From: Streptomyces coeruleorubidus
GTDB lineage: Bacteria; Actinomycetota; Actinomycetes; Streptomycetales; Streptomycetaceae
DNA: 64,000 nucleotides
Direction: 5' to 3'
Assembly (NCBI RefSeq): GCF_008705135.1
Contig: NZ_CP023694.1
Span: 1,488,001-1,552,000, forward strand
Under the pieces are notes generated by a model, which was given only the letters and a program-made list of their open reading frames with translations, searched no databases and was not told where the DNA came from. Shown piece after piece: positions 33,533 through 42,631 of the stretch (position 1 is the first letter of the stretch; the number at the start of each line of letters is the position of its first letter). Position numbers and translations under genes: made by a program.

Positions 33533-34692
33533 CGGGCGACCTCCCGTACGGTCTCGTCGGCCCGCACCGCGTCGAACGCGTCCCGCAGCACGCCCTGTTC
33601 GTGCGCGTCGGGTCCGGCGCCGCGCACGTGGGCGACGAAGTCCTCCGCGATCTGCTGGTCGCTGCGGCCGGCGAGGCGCCGGGCGTACGACACCTCGGGG
33701 TCGTCCTCGGCCCGGTCGGGGTCGAACACAAGGCTGAGGGTGTGCGGGAAGCGCTCGGTGAGCCGGGCCATGGGGTCGGCCGGGCGAACCGGGTCGGTGA
33801 GCGTCGCCTCGACCCAGGCCTCCTCGTGCCGCGTCAGCTCCGGGTCGGCGAGCAGTTCCTCCAGCGTGCCCCGGATCCGGGCCAGGGCGCGCGGCACCGG
33901 GCAGTCGACGCGTTCGGCGTCGACGGTGCCGTCGGCGGCCAGGTCGACGAGCCACATGCTTTTGCGGTGGGCGGCCTCGGAGAAGGAGTAGGGCAGCGGG
34001 GAGCCGGAGTAGCGGACGCGGTCGGTGAGGGTCTGGCAGCCGTGCAGATGCCCGAGCGCCACGTAGTCGACGCCGTCGAAGACGCCGGCGGGCACCGCGG
34101 CCACGCCGCCGACGGTGATGTCCCGTTCGCTGTCGCTGGGTTCACCGCCGGTGACGAAGGCGTGCGCGAGGACGACGGAGCGCGTGCCTGGCGCTCGCGC
34201 GGCGAGGTCGGCGCGGACCCGGTCCATGGCGGCGGCGAGCACGGCCTCGTGTCCGGCCTTCTCCACACCGAACTCGTCCTTCACCAGGGCCGGTTCGAGG
34301 TAGGGCAGCCCGTAGAAGGCGACGTCCCCGTGGGCGTCGGCCAGCACGACGGGGGTGCCGGCCGCCGACGGCTCGGTCCGCAGATGGATGCCGGCCCGCC
34401 CGATGAGGCCCGCGCCGACGCCCAGACGGCGGGCCGAGTCGTGGTTGCCGGAGATCATCACCGTCGGCACGCCGAGGTCGGCGAGGCGGTGCAGGGCGTC
34501 GTCGAACAGCTCCACCGCGGCGAGCGGCGGCACGGCCCGGTCGTAGACGTCCCCCGACACGAGCACCGCGTCCACGGCCCGCTCCCGGACGGTCGTGACG
34601 AGGTGACCGATGAACTCGGCCTGGGCGCCGAGCATGTTCACCCGGTGGAACGACCGGCCCAGGTGCCAGTCGGACGTGTGCAGCAGTCTCAC
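33529..34692 (-). CDS. sbcD: DNA double-strand-break nuclease subunit SbcD (Mre11-like)
   Basis: 387 residues. Phosphoesterase motifs in order: SDWHLG (7-12), SGDVYDRA, SGNHDSARR, VLAHAFVTG and GHLHGCQ. Mn2+ nuclease partner of SbcC. GTG start; an upstream extension of 26 codons is open but low-complexity. The 34693-34971 gap is free of genes; it holds GCGCAACGGCC/GGTTGCGC-type inverted sequence (about 34871) only. Confidence 0.97.
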   Translation of the reverse strand: MRLLHTSDWHLGRSFHRVNMLGAQAEFIGHLVTTVRERAVDAVLVSGDVYDRAVPPLAAVELFDDALHRLADLGVPTVMISGNHDSARRLGVGAGLIGRAGIHLRTEPSAAGTPVVLADAHGDVAFYGLPYLEPALVKDEFGVEKAGHEAVLAAAMDRVRADLAARAPGTRSVVLAHAFVTGGEPSDSERDITVGGVAAVPAGVFDGVDYVALGHLHGCQTLTDRVRYSGSPLPYSFSEAAHRKSMWLVDLAADGTVDAERVDCPVPRALARIRGTLEELLADPELTRHEEAWVEATLTDPVRPADPMARLTERFPHTLSLVFDPDRAEDDPEVSYARRLAGRSDQQIAEDFVAHVRGAGPDAHEQGVLRDAFDAVRADETVREVAR

Positions 34693-34971
34693 GACACCGC
34701 TCCGACCTGCATCTCTCCCCCTGCTACCGCTCCACGACCCGCACGAGCCGGCACGGCTCGCTGTCAGCACCCACCACGCTAACCCGTGCGGGCACCTGGT
34801 CCATCACGAACCTCGGGATGCCCCACCCCATGGGGCGTCAATTCAGCGGAAATGTCCGTACGTATGCCGCGCAACGGCCTCGGTTGCGCGCTGCGGGCCG
34901 CCGTCCCACTCCACCGCCGGTGACGCCCGACGGGCCGGCTCCCGGGCACCGCGCAGGTGGCTGACCGCGCG

Positions 34972-35598
34972 TCAGGCGTCGCCGTACGCCTCCCCGCCCG
35001 GTTCGAAGCCGGCCGTTCCGGCGGTCGCGTCGGCGAGCCACGCCCGGAAGGCGTCCACGTCGGCGTCCGGCAGCGCGATGTCGATCGTGACCGCCTCCGC
35101 GTAGCGCACGTCCCGCACCTCGCGCCCGCCGGTTCGCAGGTCGTTCTCGAGCTTGCCGGCCCGCTGGTGGTCGACGGTGACCGTGGCCAGCCGGAACCGG
35201 CGGCGGGTGCGGGTGCCGAGGGTGTCCAGGGCCTCGCCGACCGCACCGCCGTACGCCCGGATGAGCCCGCCGGCGCCGAGCTTGACCCCGCCGAAATAGC
35301 GGGTGACGACGGCGACGACGTACCGCATGTCGCGGCGCAGCAGCATCTGGAGCATGGGGACGCCGGCGGTGCCGCCGGGTTCTCCGTCGTCGCTCGCCTT
35401 CTGGACGGAGGCGTCGGCGCCGATGACGTAGGCCCAGCAGTTGTGGGAGGCGTCGGCGTGCTCCTTGCGGACCGTGGCGATGAAGTCCTGCGCCTCCTGC
35501 TCGGTGGCCGCCGGGGCGAGGGAGCACAGGAAGCGGGAGCGGTTGACCTCCGTCTCGTGCACGCCTGCGCGGGCGACCGTGCGGTATTCGTCCTGCAT
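34972..35598 (-). CDS. YigZ/IMPACT-family protein (UPF0029)
   Basis: 208 residues. The family core is intact: NRSRFLCSLAPAATEQEAQDFI, HNCWAYVIG, the SDDGEPGGTAG loop and VVTRYFGGVKLGAGGLIRAYGGAV. A C-terminal DUF1949-like domain follows. Suggested to act in translation or stress control; its biochemical role in bacteria is unclear. ATG at the natural family start. Confidence 0.92.
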   Translation of the reverse strand: MQDEYRTVARAGVHETEVNRSRFLCSLAPAATEQEAQDFIATVRKEHADASHNCWAYVIGADASVQKASDDGEPGGTAGVPMLQMLLRRDMRYVVAVVTRYFGGVKLGAGGLIRAYGGAVGEALDTLGTRTRRRFRLATVTVDHQRAGKLENDLRTGGREVRDVRYAEAVTIDIALPDADVDAFRAWLADATAGTAGFEPGGEAYGDA

Positions 35599-35626
35599 CC
35601 GGCCAGCCTATGCGGGGGGCCCGGAG

Positions 35627-36169
35627 CTACTTCTTCGCGCCCCGGGGCACGGTCAGGGAGGTGAGCAGCGCGGTGCCGGGGGTGAGGGCCCGCCAGGTCG
35701 TGCCGTACCAGGACAGTACGGCGATGGCCGACGTCGGGAACTTCGTCCGGACCCGCTCCAGGCTGTCGTCGAGGCCGTCACCGGCGAGCGCCAGGACCAG
35801 TTCCTCAAGGCCCGGGTTGTGCCCGATCAGCAGGAGCGTCTCCACCTCGGCCGACACCTCGTGCACGACGGTCAGCAGACCGGCGGGGCTCGCGGCGTAC
35901 AGGCGCCGGTCGTACCGGACCGGCGGGGGCGTGCCCCACTCGGCGGCGGCCAGCTCCCAGGTCCGGCGGGCGCGTACGGCGGTGGAGCACAGCGCGAGGT
36001 CCGGCAGGCAGTCGGCCTCGGCCAAGGCCTGCCCGGCCGCGGGGGCGTCCCGGCGGCCGCGCGGGGCGAGCGGGCGCTCGTGGTCGGCGACGTCCAGGGG
36101 CCAGGCGGACTTGGCGTGCCGCAGCACGACCAGCCGGCGCAGCGGGCCCGCTCCGGCGCGCTCGATCAT
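35627..36169 (-). CDS. SixA-like histidine phosphatase
   Basis: 180 residues. RHAKSAWP (RHG motif, catalytic His near residue 18), ALCSTAVRARRTWE and LLLIGHNPGLEELVLAL with the second His. Small single-domain members such as SixA dephosphorylate phosphohistidine in phosphorelay proteins. ATG overlaps the stop of the upstream CysRS-like gene by 4 bp, linking the two functionally. Confidence 0.88.
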   Translation of the reverse strand: MIERAGAGPLRRLVVLRHAKSAWPLDVADHERPLAPRGRRDAPAAGQALAEADCLPDLALCSTAVRARRTWELAAAEWGTPPPVRYDRRLYAASPAGLLTVVHEVSAEVETLLLIGHNPGLEELVLALAGDGLDDSLERVRTKFPTSAIAVLSWYGTTWRALTPGTALLTSLTVPRGAKK

Positions 36170-37131
36170 GACGGGGCTCCCAGGTCGCGGGTGAGTTCGA
36201 GGCCGAGCAGCCGGTCGGCGTAGGCGTATGTCTCGAAACGGGCCCCCTCCGGCAGCTCCGGCTCGTTCTCCACCCGCCGCAGTTCGTCGAGCACCCGGGG
36301 CACGTCCAGATCGTCCTCCCAGGCCTCGCGCAACCGCCCGCGCACCTCGTCGGGGACGGGGCGCGAGGGCCTTCGGGCCCAACGGGCGACCGCGCCGCGC
36401 CAGCGGGCGAGGGTGGCTCCGGCCTCCTCCAGGACGGCCTCCTCCAGCCGGACGGGAGCGTTGTGGTGCCGGGTGAGCAGAGCGAGGCGCAGGACGGTGG
36501 GGTCGACACCGCCCAGCGTGCCGGGTCCCATCGGCCGACCGTTCGACCGGTCTGACGCCGAGGACTTGTCGGCCCGCGGATCCTCCTCCGCCGGCCGGCC
36601 GCTCGGTGGGCTCGGCTCCGAGGACTTGTCGGCCGGCGGGCCCGGCTCCGCCGAAACGTCGTCCGCCGTCCCGGCTTCCCGCCGCTCCCCGCCCGACGTT
36701 CCCGGCCCCGCCGCCTCCACAGGCGCGACAGCGATCCGCACCCCGTCGGGGGCCGTCCCGCCCGCGGCGGCGACATGGACGACCTGGGCCTCGCCGAGTC
36801 CGGCGCTGACGTCGGGGCTGTCCTCGAAGGGGCGGATGCCGAGGGCCGCGGCGTCCGCGCGCAACTCCGCCTGTCGGCTCCCGCCGGTCAGCAGGGCCCA
36901 GACGGGTGTGCCGCCGATCTCCAGGGCCCGCACGAGCAGGTCCGCCACGAGCAGCACCCGCAGATTCGTCGCGTCGGAGCCGGGCGCGTGCACCTCGACA
37001 CGGGTCAGGCCCCGGCGGGCCGGAGCGGCGTGGACCGGCTCGCCGGTACGGGCGTCGATGATGCGCAGCACGAGGTGAGCGTAGGCCGGATGGGCGGGCA
37101 CTCGCAGGCATGTGCGGCCTTTTCCGGCCAT
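36166..37131 (-). CDS. CysRS-like protein lacking catalytic motifs
   Basis: 321 residues. The start (LRIIDARTGEPVHAAPARRGLTRVEVHAPGSDATNLRVLLVADLLVRALEIGG) follows the order of the cysteinyl-tRNA synthetase or MshC N-terminus. GVDPTVLRLALLTRHHNAPVRLEEAVLEEAGATLARWRGAV resembles the helical part after KMSKS. HIGH, KMSKS and the zinc Cys/His set are absent, so aminoacylation is improbable. Between the parts is a Pro/Ser/Asp-rich linker with PPADKSSEPSPP and PRADKSSASD repeats (about 170-215). It may have become a regulator or binding protein. Overlaps sixA-like gene. Confidence 0.6.
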   Translation of the reverse strand: MAGKGRTCLRVPAHPAYAHLVLRIIDARTGEPVHAAPARRGLTRVEVHAPGSDATNLRVLLVADLLVRALEIGGTPVWALLTGGSRQAELRADAAALGIRPFEDSPDVSAGLGEAQVVHVAAAGGTAPDGVRIAVAPVEAAGPGTSGGERREAGTADDVSAEPGPPADKSSEPSPPSGRPAEEDPRADKSSASDRSNGRPMGPGTLGGVDPTVLRLALLTRHHNAPVRLEEAVLEEAGATLARWRGAVARWARRPSRPVPDEVRGRLREAWEDDLDVPRVLDELRRVENEPELPEGARFETYAYADRLLGLELTRDLGAPS

Positions 37132-37246
37132 CGTGGCGGGAACACCCCACCAATGGCGTGCCGGGTGGACCATGTCACAGGGCGGAGACCGTCCTCAACG
37201 AGACACCGGTCCGTCAGGCCCTGTGGCGCGAATGCCCACGGTCCGC

Positions 37247-38047
37247 TCAGTCCAGCGTCCCCAGGAACCGCACATGGGGCCGCCGCTCGGCGCCTTCACA
37301 GCTGACGGCGGCCCGCACCCCGTACACCTCGGCGATGAGTTTCTCCGTCAGGACGTCACCCGGAGCACCACCCGCCACGACCCGCCCCGCGCTCAGGACG
37401 ACGACCTGGTCGCAGTACATCGCCGCGAGGTTGAGGTCGTGCAGGGCCACGACGGTGGTGACCGGCAGGCCGGTGACCAGGGCGAGCAGGTCGAGCTGGT
37501 GGTGGATGTCGAGGTGGTTGGTCGGCTCGTCAAGGAGGAGTTCGCGGGGTTCCTGGGCGAGCGCGCGGGCGATCTGTACCCGTTGGCGTTCGCCGCCCGA
37601 GAGGGTGTGCCAGGGCTGGTCGGCACGGTCGGCGAGGCCGGTGCGCTCCAGGGCGCCGCGCACCGCGCGCTCGTCGTCCGGCGACGCCGGCGTCCAGGCC
37701 CGGCGGTGCGGCACGCGGCCCAGCCGTACGACGTCCGCGACCGTCAACTCGACCTGTGTGTCGGCCTGCTGCTCGACCACGGCGAGGCGGCGGGCGACCG
37801 TACGCCGGGGCAGGTCGCCCAGTGGCGTGCCGTCGAGGGTGACGACTCCGGCGGTCGGTGTGAGCAACCCGGCCAGCAGCCGCAGCAGCGTGGACTTGCC
37901 GGAGCCGTTGGGGCCGAGGACGCCGACGGTGGAGCCGGTCTCCGGCGCGAGGACGACGCCGTCGAGGACGAGGCGCCCGCCGGCCCGGCGACCGACCCGC
38001 TCGGCCCGCAGCCCGGCACCGCTCACCGCCGTCTCCACCCCGCTCAC
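37247..38047 (-). CDS. ABC importer ATP-binding protein (FecE/BtuD type)
   Basis: 266 residues. Walker A GPNGSGKST (45-53), LSGGERQRVQIARALAQ signature, LLLDEPTNHLDIHHQ Walker B and switch HDLNLAAMYCDQ. Energises the import system below. GTG start overlaps the permease stop (GTGA). The cobalamin riboswitch upstream of the operon points to corrinoid or cobalt-linked uptake. Confidence 0.92.
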   Translation of the reverse strand: MSGVETAVSGAGLRAERVGRRAGGRLVLDGVVLAPETGSTVGVLGPNGSGKSTLLRLLAGLLTPTAGVVTLDGTPLGDLPRRTVARRLAVVEQQADTQVELTVADVVRLGRVPHRRAWTPASPDDERAVRGALERTGLADRADQPWHTLSGGERQRVQIARALAQEPRELLLDEPTNHLDIHHQLDLLALVTGLPVTTVVALHDLNLAAMYCDQVVVLSAGRVVAGGAPGDVLTEKLIAEVYGVRAAVSCEGAERRPHVRFLGTLD

Positions 38048-39057
38048 CGCACCCTCCGTGTCCGGTACAGCACCGCCACGAACGCCGGCACCCCGATCAG
38101 CGACGTCACGACTCCCACCGGCACCTCCTGCGGATCCAGGACCGTACGGGCGAGCGTGTCCACCCACACCAGGAACACGGCACCGGCGAGTGCGGTGACC
38201 GGCAGCAGCCGGACGTGCCCGGGACCGGTCAGGGCCCGCGCGGCGTGCGGCAGGACCAGCCCGACGAAGCCGATCGCCCCGGCCGAGCTGACCAGCGCGG
38301 CCGTGAGCAGGGCCGTGACGCACAGCAGCACCAGGCGGGTGCGGGCCACCGACACCCCGAGGGCGGCCGCCGCGTCCTGCCCGAAGGAGAAGGCGTCGAG
38401 GGTACGGGCGTACGACAGGCACACCACCAGCGTCACGGCCAGGACGGCCAGGCACAGCCACACATCGGTCCAGCCCGCGCCGCCGAGCGAGCCGAGGAGC
38501 CAGAACAGCACGCCCCGGGTCGTCTCGGCGTCGGCGGCGGTCATCACGATGAAGGAGGTGAGCGCGGAGAAGAGCTGCATGGCGGCGACGCCCGCGAGGA
38601 CGACCCGGTCGGTGGTGCCGCCGAGGGTGTGGCTGAGCAGCAGCACCAGCGCGAAGGACACCAGGGCGCCGAGGAACGCGCCCGCGGACACCGAGACGGC
38701 ACCGCCGCCCACGCCCAGGACGACGACCAGGACCGCGCCGGTGGAGGCGCCGGAGGACACCCCGAGCACGAACGGGTCGGCGAGCGGATTGCGCAGCAGC
38801 GACTGCATCACCGCCCCGCACACCGCCAGTCCGGCCCCGCACACGGCCGCGAGCAGGGTGCGCGGCAGCCTTAGCTGCCAGACGATCCCGTCGCGGATCG
38901 GCGTCAGGTCCGAGCTGCCGAGCCCGAGGTGGGCCGCGACGACGGACCAGACGTCGGCGACCCGGATGTCGGCCGGGCCGACGGTGATCGCCAGGGCCAG
39001 GGAGACCACCAGCAGCAAGGCGCCCGCGACACCGAGCGCGGGTCCGCGGACCGTCAC
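38044..39057 (-). CDS. ABC importer permease (FecCD/BtuC type)
   Basis: 337 residues, about ten TM helices. Family segments RLPRTLLAAVCGAGLAVCGAVMQSLLRNPLADPFVLGVSSGASTGA and SSAGAIGFVGLVLPHAARALTGPGHVRLLPVTALAGAVFLVWVDTLAR...EVPVGVVTSLIGVPAFVAVLYRTRR. Forms the membrane channel for siderophores or corrinoids. GTG start overlaps the binding-protein stop by 4 bp. Confidence 0.93.
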   Translation of the reverse strand: MTVRGPALGVAGALLLVVSLALAITVGPADIRVADVWSVVAAHLGLGSSDLTPIRDGIVWQLRLPRTLLAAVCGAGLAVCGAVMQSLLRNPLADPFVLGVSSGASTGAVLVVVLGVGGGAVSVSAGAFLGALVSFALVLLLSHTLGGTTDRVVLAGVAAMQLFSALTSFIVMTAADAETTRGVLFWLLGSLGGAGWTDVWLCLAVLAVTLVVCLSYARTLDAFSFGQDAAAALGVSVARTRLVLLCVTALLTAALVSSAGAIGFVGLVLPHAARALTGPGHVRLLPVTALAGAVFLVWVDTLARTVLDPQEVPVGVVTSLIGVPAFVAVLYRTRRVR

Positions 39058-40085
39058 TTCACGAGCCCGAACTCGCGCAGTCCGGCGGCGACCTTCTCCA
39101 CTCCCTCGACCGTGCGGATGGTCGGGTTCATGGACTGCCCGCTGAGCAGCACGTACCGCTTGTGCCTGACCGCGTCCATGTTCCTGGTGACCGGGTTGGA
39201 CTCCAGGAAGGCGATCTTCTTCGCGGCCGACTCGGCGGTCTGCGACTTGCGGGTGAGGTCGCCGATGACGAGGACGTCGGGGTCGCGTTCGGCGACCGTC
39301 TCCCAGTTGATCTGCGGCCACTCCTCGTGCGTGTCGTCGAAGACGTTCTTCGCGCCCAGGGCCCGGGTGATGATGCCGGGCGCTCCGCAACAGCCCGCCA
39401 TGTAGGGCGACTCGGAGTTGGCGAACCAGTACAGGAGGGTGACGTCGGAGGCGTCGACGCCCCGCGTGGCCCTGGCCATGCGCCGCTGGAGGGAGGCCAC
39501 GAGCTCGTCGCCCCGTTCCCGCACGCCGAACACGGTCGCCAGGTCGCGTACTTCGCCGTAGATGGTGTCGATGCCCAGCGCCTTGGCACGCGCGCCGTCG
39601 CCGCCCCCGGAGTTGTCCTTGCCTGCGCAGTCCGACGGGGAGACGTACGTGGGCACGCCGAGCTTCTCGAACTGCTCGCGGGTGGCGACGCCGCCCTTGC
39701 CGAGGGTGGAGACGAAGGATGCGGCGACGAAGTCGGGGTCGGCGTCCAGGACCCGTTCGAAGGACGGGTTGTTGTCGGAGATGCGCGGCACCTTCGCGTT
39801 GGCCTTCGCCAGCCCCTTCATCACCGGGTCGGTCCAGGTGGCGGTGCCCGCGAGGCGGTCGGCGAGGCCGAGGGAGAGCAGGATCTCGGTGGTGCCCTGG
39901 TTGAGGGAGACGGCGTGCTGCGGCGCGGCCTCGACGCGTACCTCGTGCCCGCAGTTGTCGAGGGTGACGGCGGCCTTCTCGGCGGTGGCCTTCTCGGCGG
40001 TGGCCTTCGAGTCGCCGCAGCCGGTCAGGAGCAGGGAGCCGGCCGCGAGCAGGACGGCGGCACGGGCGGGGCGGGCGAGGGGCAC
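39054..40085 (-). CDS. Corrinoid/siderophore-type substrate-binding lipoprotein
   Basis: 343 residues. Lipoprotein signal MPLARPARAAVLLAAGSLLLTGC with lipobox Cys23, then a class III periplasmic-binding fold (VTLDNCGHEVRVEAAPQHAVSLNQGTTEILLSLGLADRLAGTATWTDP). Extra Cys pairs (DNCGH, SDCAGK, AGCCGAPG) are unusual. GTG start. As first gene of the three-gene operon behind a cobalamin riboswitch it is best read as BtuF-like; cobalt or another corrinoid is possible. Confidence 0.85.
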   Translation of the reverse strand: MPLARPARAAVLLAAGSLLLTGCGDSKATAEKATAEKAAVTLDNCGHEVRVEAAPQHAVSLNQGTTEILLSLGLADRLAGTATWTDPVMKGLAKANAKVPRISDNNPSFERVLDADPDFVAASFVSTLGKGGVATREQFEKLGVPTYVSPSDCAGKDNSGGGDGARAKALGIDTIYGEVRDLATVFGVRERGDELVASLQRRMARATRGVDASDVTLLYWFANSESPYMAGCCGAPGIITRALGAKNVFDDTHEEWPQINWETVAERDPDVLVIGDLTRKSQTAESAAKKIAFLESNPVTRNMDAVRHKRYVLLSGQSMNPTIRTVEGVEKVAAGLREFGLVK

Positions 40086-40140
40086 GGAAACCAGTCCTCA
40101 GTCGTCGAGGGCTCGATCGCGGAGCCCGGTCGTACGGTGC

Positions 40141-40345
40141 TCCCCCGCCGCGGACCGCCGCGGGGGCCGCCAGCAGGTCTTCGGACTCGGGTTCGTCCGG
40201 TACGGGGCGCCTTCCCGGACGTCACACACGCCGTCCAGTGGCCGAGGCCCCGCCCGTCCCCCTCACCGCTGCGCGTCAGTTCCGGATTCGCACCGGATTC
40301 CCTGACCCACGTACATGGGTTCGACTGGCCTCGGCAAGCTATCAC
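40141..40345 (-). ncRNA. Cobalamin riboswitch
   Basis: Read on the minus strand it contains GGGAATCCGGTGCGAATCCGG followed by ACTGACGCGCAGC (the B12 box region), GCCACTGG, and the 3' element GAGTCCGAAGACCTGC. A GC-rich hairpin (about 40142-40166) next to the binding-protein gene is the likely expression platform. Adenosylcobalamin should turn the operon off. Confidence 0.9.
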
Positions 40346-40425
40346 GGAGGGCGCCGGGGAATCACCGCGCACCGTCCGTCGTTGTGCGGACGACAGTTCT
40401 TCCGTGACTTTCGAGGAGGCCGCCG

Positions 40426-40854
40426 GTGTACGGCGACGAGGCAACGGTCCGCAGGATCCTCACCGAGCTCGGCGACACCTGGGCCGTGGTGGGCCTGTCG
40501 TCGAACGAGCAGCGCGCGGCGTACGGCGTCGCCGCCGTGCTCCAGCGCTACGGCAAGCGCGTCGTGCCCGTGCATCCGAAGGCGGAGACGGTGCACGGCG
40601 AGCAGGGGTACGCCAGTCTGGCGGACATCCCCTTCGACGTGGACGTCGTGGACGTGTTCGTGAACAGCGATCTCGCCGGAGCGGTCGCGGACGAGGCGGT
40701 CGCGAAGGGTGCGAAGGCGGTCTGGTTCCAGCTCGGCGTCATCGACGAGGCGGCGTACGACCGGACCCGCGCCGCGGGACTGGAGATGGTGATGGACCGC
40801 TGCCCGGCGATCGAGATCCCACGACTTCCTCATCGCCGCGTACAGAATTCCTGA
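40426..40854 (+). CDS. CoA-binding domain protein
   Basis: 142 residues, GTG start with AGGAGG. TWAVVGLSSNEQRAAYGVAAVLQRYGKRVVPVHPKAETVHGEQGYASLADIPFDVDVVDVFVNSD is the Rossmann-type CoA-binding fold related to the succinyl-CoA synthetase alpha N-terminus. AVWFQLGVIDEAAYDRTRAAGLEMVMDRCPAIEIPRL completes it. Function unknown; single-domain versions are widespread. Confidence 0.9.
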   Translation: MYGDEATVRRILTELGDTWAVVGLSSNEQRAAYGVAAVLQRYGKRVVPVHPKAETVHGEQGYASLADIPFDVDVVDVFVNSDLAGAVADEAVAKGAKAVWFQLGVIDEAAYDRTRAAGLEMVMDRCPAIEIPRLPHRRVQNS

Positions 40855-40988
40855 AGCGATTTCCAGGAAACACCCGCGCCCGGTCAAGGCTGCACAACTC
40901 GTCTTCTACCGCCGGATAATCGATTCCTAATCTGAGGCCTCTTGCTCGCCGAACTCCTCGAGTTCATTTATGAGAGGCCCCTGAATTC

Positions 40989-42593
40989 ATGGTAAGAGAC
41001 GGCCTCCGCCGGGATGTGGGACTGATCGGCCTCCTGTGGGCGTCAGTCGGCTCCATCATCGGCTCCGGCTGGTTGTACGGCGCCGAGAAGGCGGTCGTGG
41101 CGGCCGGCCCCGCGGCGATCCTGTCCTGGCTGATCGGCGCGGTCGCGATCGTGCTGCTGGCCCTGGTGCACGCGGAACTCGGCGGCATGTTCCCGGTCGC
41201 GGGCGGCACGGCACGCTATCCGCACTACGCGTTCGGCGGTCTCGCCGGCATGTCCTTCGGCTGGTTCTCCTGGCTCCAGGCGGCGACCGTGGCCCCGATC
41301 GAGGTCGAGGCCATGATCGGCTACGCCGGGCACTGGCACTGGGCGCAGGGCTTCCAGCACGCCGGGGACGGGACGCTGACGACGAGCGGGTTCGTCGTCG
41401 CCGTCGTCCTCATGGCCGTGTTCGTCGTCATCAACTTCCTCGGCGTGCGGATCCTGGCGCACACCAACAGCGCCGCCACCTGGTGGAAGGTGGCCGTGCC
41501 GCTGGCCGCGATCTTCATCATCGCGGCCGGCAACTTCCACCCGGGCAACTTCACCGAGCACGGCTTCGCGCCGTTCGGCGCCCACGGCGTGCTGAGCGCC
41601 GTCAGTTCCAGCGGCATCATCTTCGCCCTGCTGGGCTTCGAGCAGGCGATCCAGCTCGCGGGCGAGAGCCGCGACCCGGCCCGTGACCTGCCCCGCGCGA
41701 CGCTCGGCTCGGTCGCCATCGGAGCCGCGATCTACGTCCTGCTCCAGATCGTCTTCATCGCCGCCCTGCCGCTGACCGCCTTCGCCCACGGCTGGACCAA
41801 GCTCGACTACCCCGGTCTCAGCGGCCCTTGGGCCGGACTGGCCACCCTGCTGGGGCTCGGTTGGCTGAGCGTGGTGCTGTATCTGGACGCGGTCGTCTCC
41901 CCCGGCGGCACCGGCCTGATCTACACCACCGCCACCTCCCGCGTCTCCTACGGTCTGGCCCGCAACGGCTACGCACCGAAGATCTTCACGCGCACCGACG
42001 CGCGCGGCGTGCCCTGGTTCGGGCTGATCGTCTCCTTCGTGACCGGCGTGGTCTGCTTCCTGCCCTTCCCGAGCTGGCAGCAGCTGGTCGGCTTCATCAC
42101 CTCGGCGAGCGTGCTGATGTACGCGGGCGCCCCGCTGGCGTACGGCGTCTTCGCCGACCGCCTGCCGCACCGCGAACGGCCCTACCGCCTGCCCGGCGGG
42201 AACGTCGTCTCCCCGCTGTCGTTCGTGGTGGCCAACCTCATCATCTACTGGTCGACCTGGGACACGCTGTGGCGGCTCGGTGTGGCCATCGTCCTCGGTT
42301 ACGTGCTGCTCGGCGGATACGCCTGGTACGCCACCCGCAAGCAACTGCCCGACGCACCCCGGCTCGACTGGAGGGCCGCCCGATGGCTGCCCGTCTACCT
42401 GCTGGGCATGGGCGTCATCTCCTGGCAGGGCGGCTTCGGCGGCCAGGGACACATCGCGTTGTGGTGGGACATCGCGGTCATCACGGTGTTCTCCCTGGCC
42501 ATCTACTACTGGGCCCGGGCATCGGCGTCCCGCCCGGAGGAGATCGAGCGGAGCATCGGGGAGGTGGCCGTCACCGAGACGCCCGTCCACTGA
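40989..42593 (+). CDS. APC-family amino-acid permease
   Basis: 534 residues with about twelve TM helices. IGLLWASVGSIIGSGWLYGAEKAVVAAGP is the conserved first-helix signature, and FALLGFEQAIQLAGESRDPARDLPRA is the helix-6 region. It imports amino acids or related amines; substrate not predictable. pobA-like gene follows after 38 bp on the same strand. The upstream 134 bp is relatively AT-rich and should hold the promoter. Confidence 0.9.
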   Translation: MVRDGLRRDVGLIGLLWASVGSIIGSGWLYGAEKAVVAAGPAAILSWLIGAVAIVLLALVHAELGGMFPVAGGTARYPHYAFGGLAGMSFGWFSWLQAATVAPIEVEAMIGYAGHWHWAQGFQHAGDGTLTTSGFVVAVVLMAVFVVINFLGVRILAHTNSAATWWKVAVPLAAIFIIAAGNFHPGNFTEHGFAPFGAHGVLSAVSSSGIIFALLGFEQAIQLAGESRDPARDLPRATLGSVAIGAAIYVLLQIVFIAALPLTAFAHGWTKLDYPGLSGPWAGLATLLGLGWLSVVLYLDAVVSPGGTGLIYTTATSRVSYGLARNGYAPKIFTRTDARGVPWFGLIVSFVTGVVCFLPFPSWQQLVGFITSASVLMYAGAPLAYGVFADRLPHRERPYRLPGGNVVSPLSFVVANLIIYWSTWDTLWRLGVAIVLGYVLLGGYAWYATRKQLPDAPRLDWRAARWLPVYLLGMGVISWQGGFGGQGHIALWWDIAVITVFSLAIYYWARASASRPEEIERSIGEVAVTETPVH

Positions 42594-42631
42594 CACCGGC
42601 CACGCGCGGCCGGCGCCTCCATAATGAGCGC

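Noticed and set aside
30599..33991. Very long open frame antisense to sbcC and sbcD (over 1100 codons)
   Set aside because: Glycine/Val-rich translation without motifs; the minus strand carries all SbcC and SbcD signatures. It is the usual high-GC antisense shadow.
37247..38842. 531-codon fused frame across the importer ATPase and permease
   Set aside because: Only its last 266 codons carry ATPase motifs; the first part is out of frame with the permease, whose own frame is clear.
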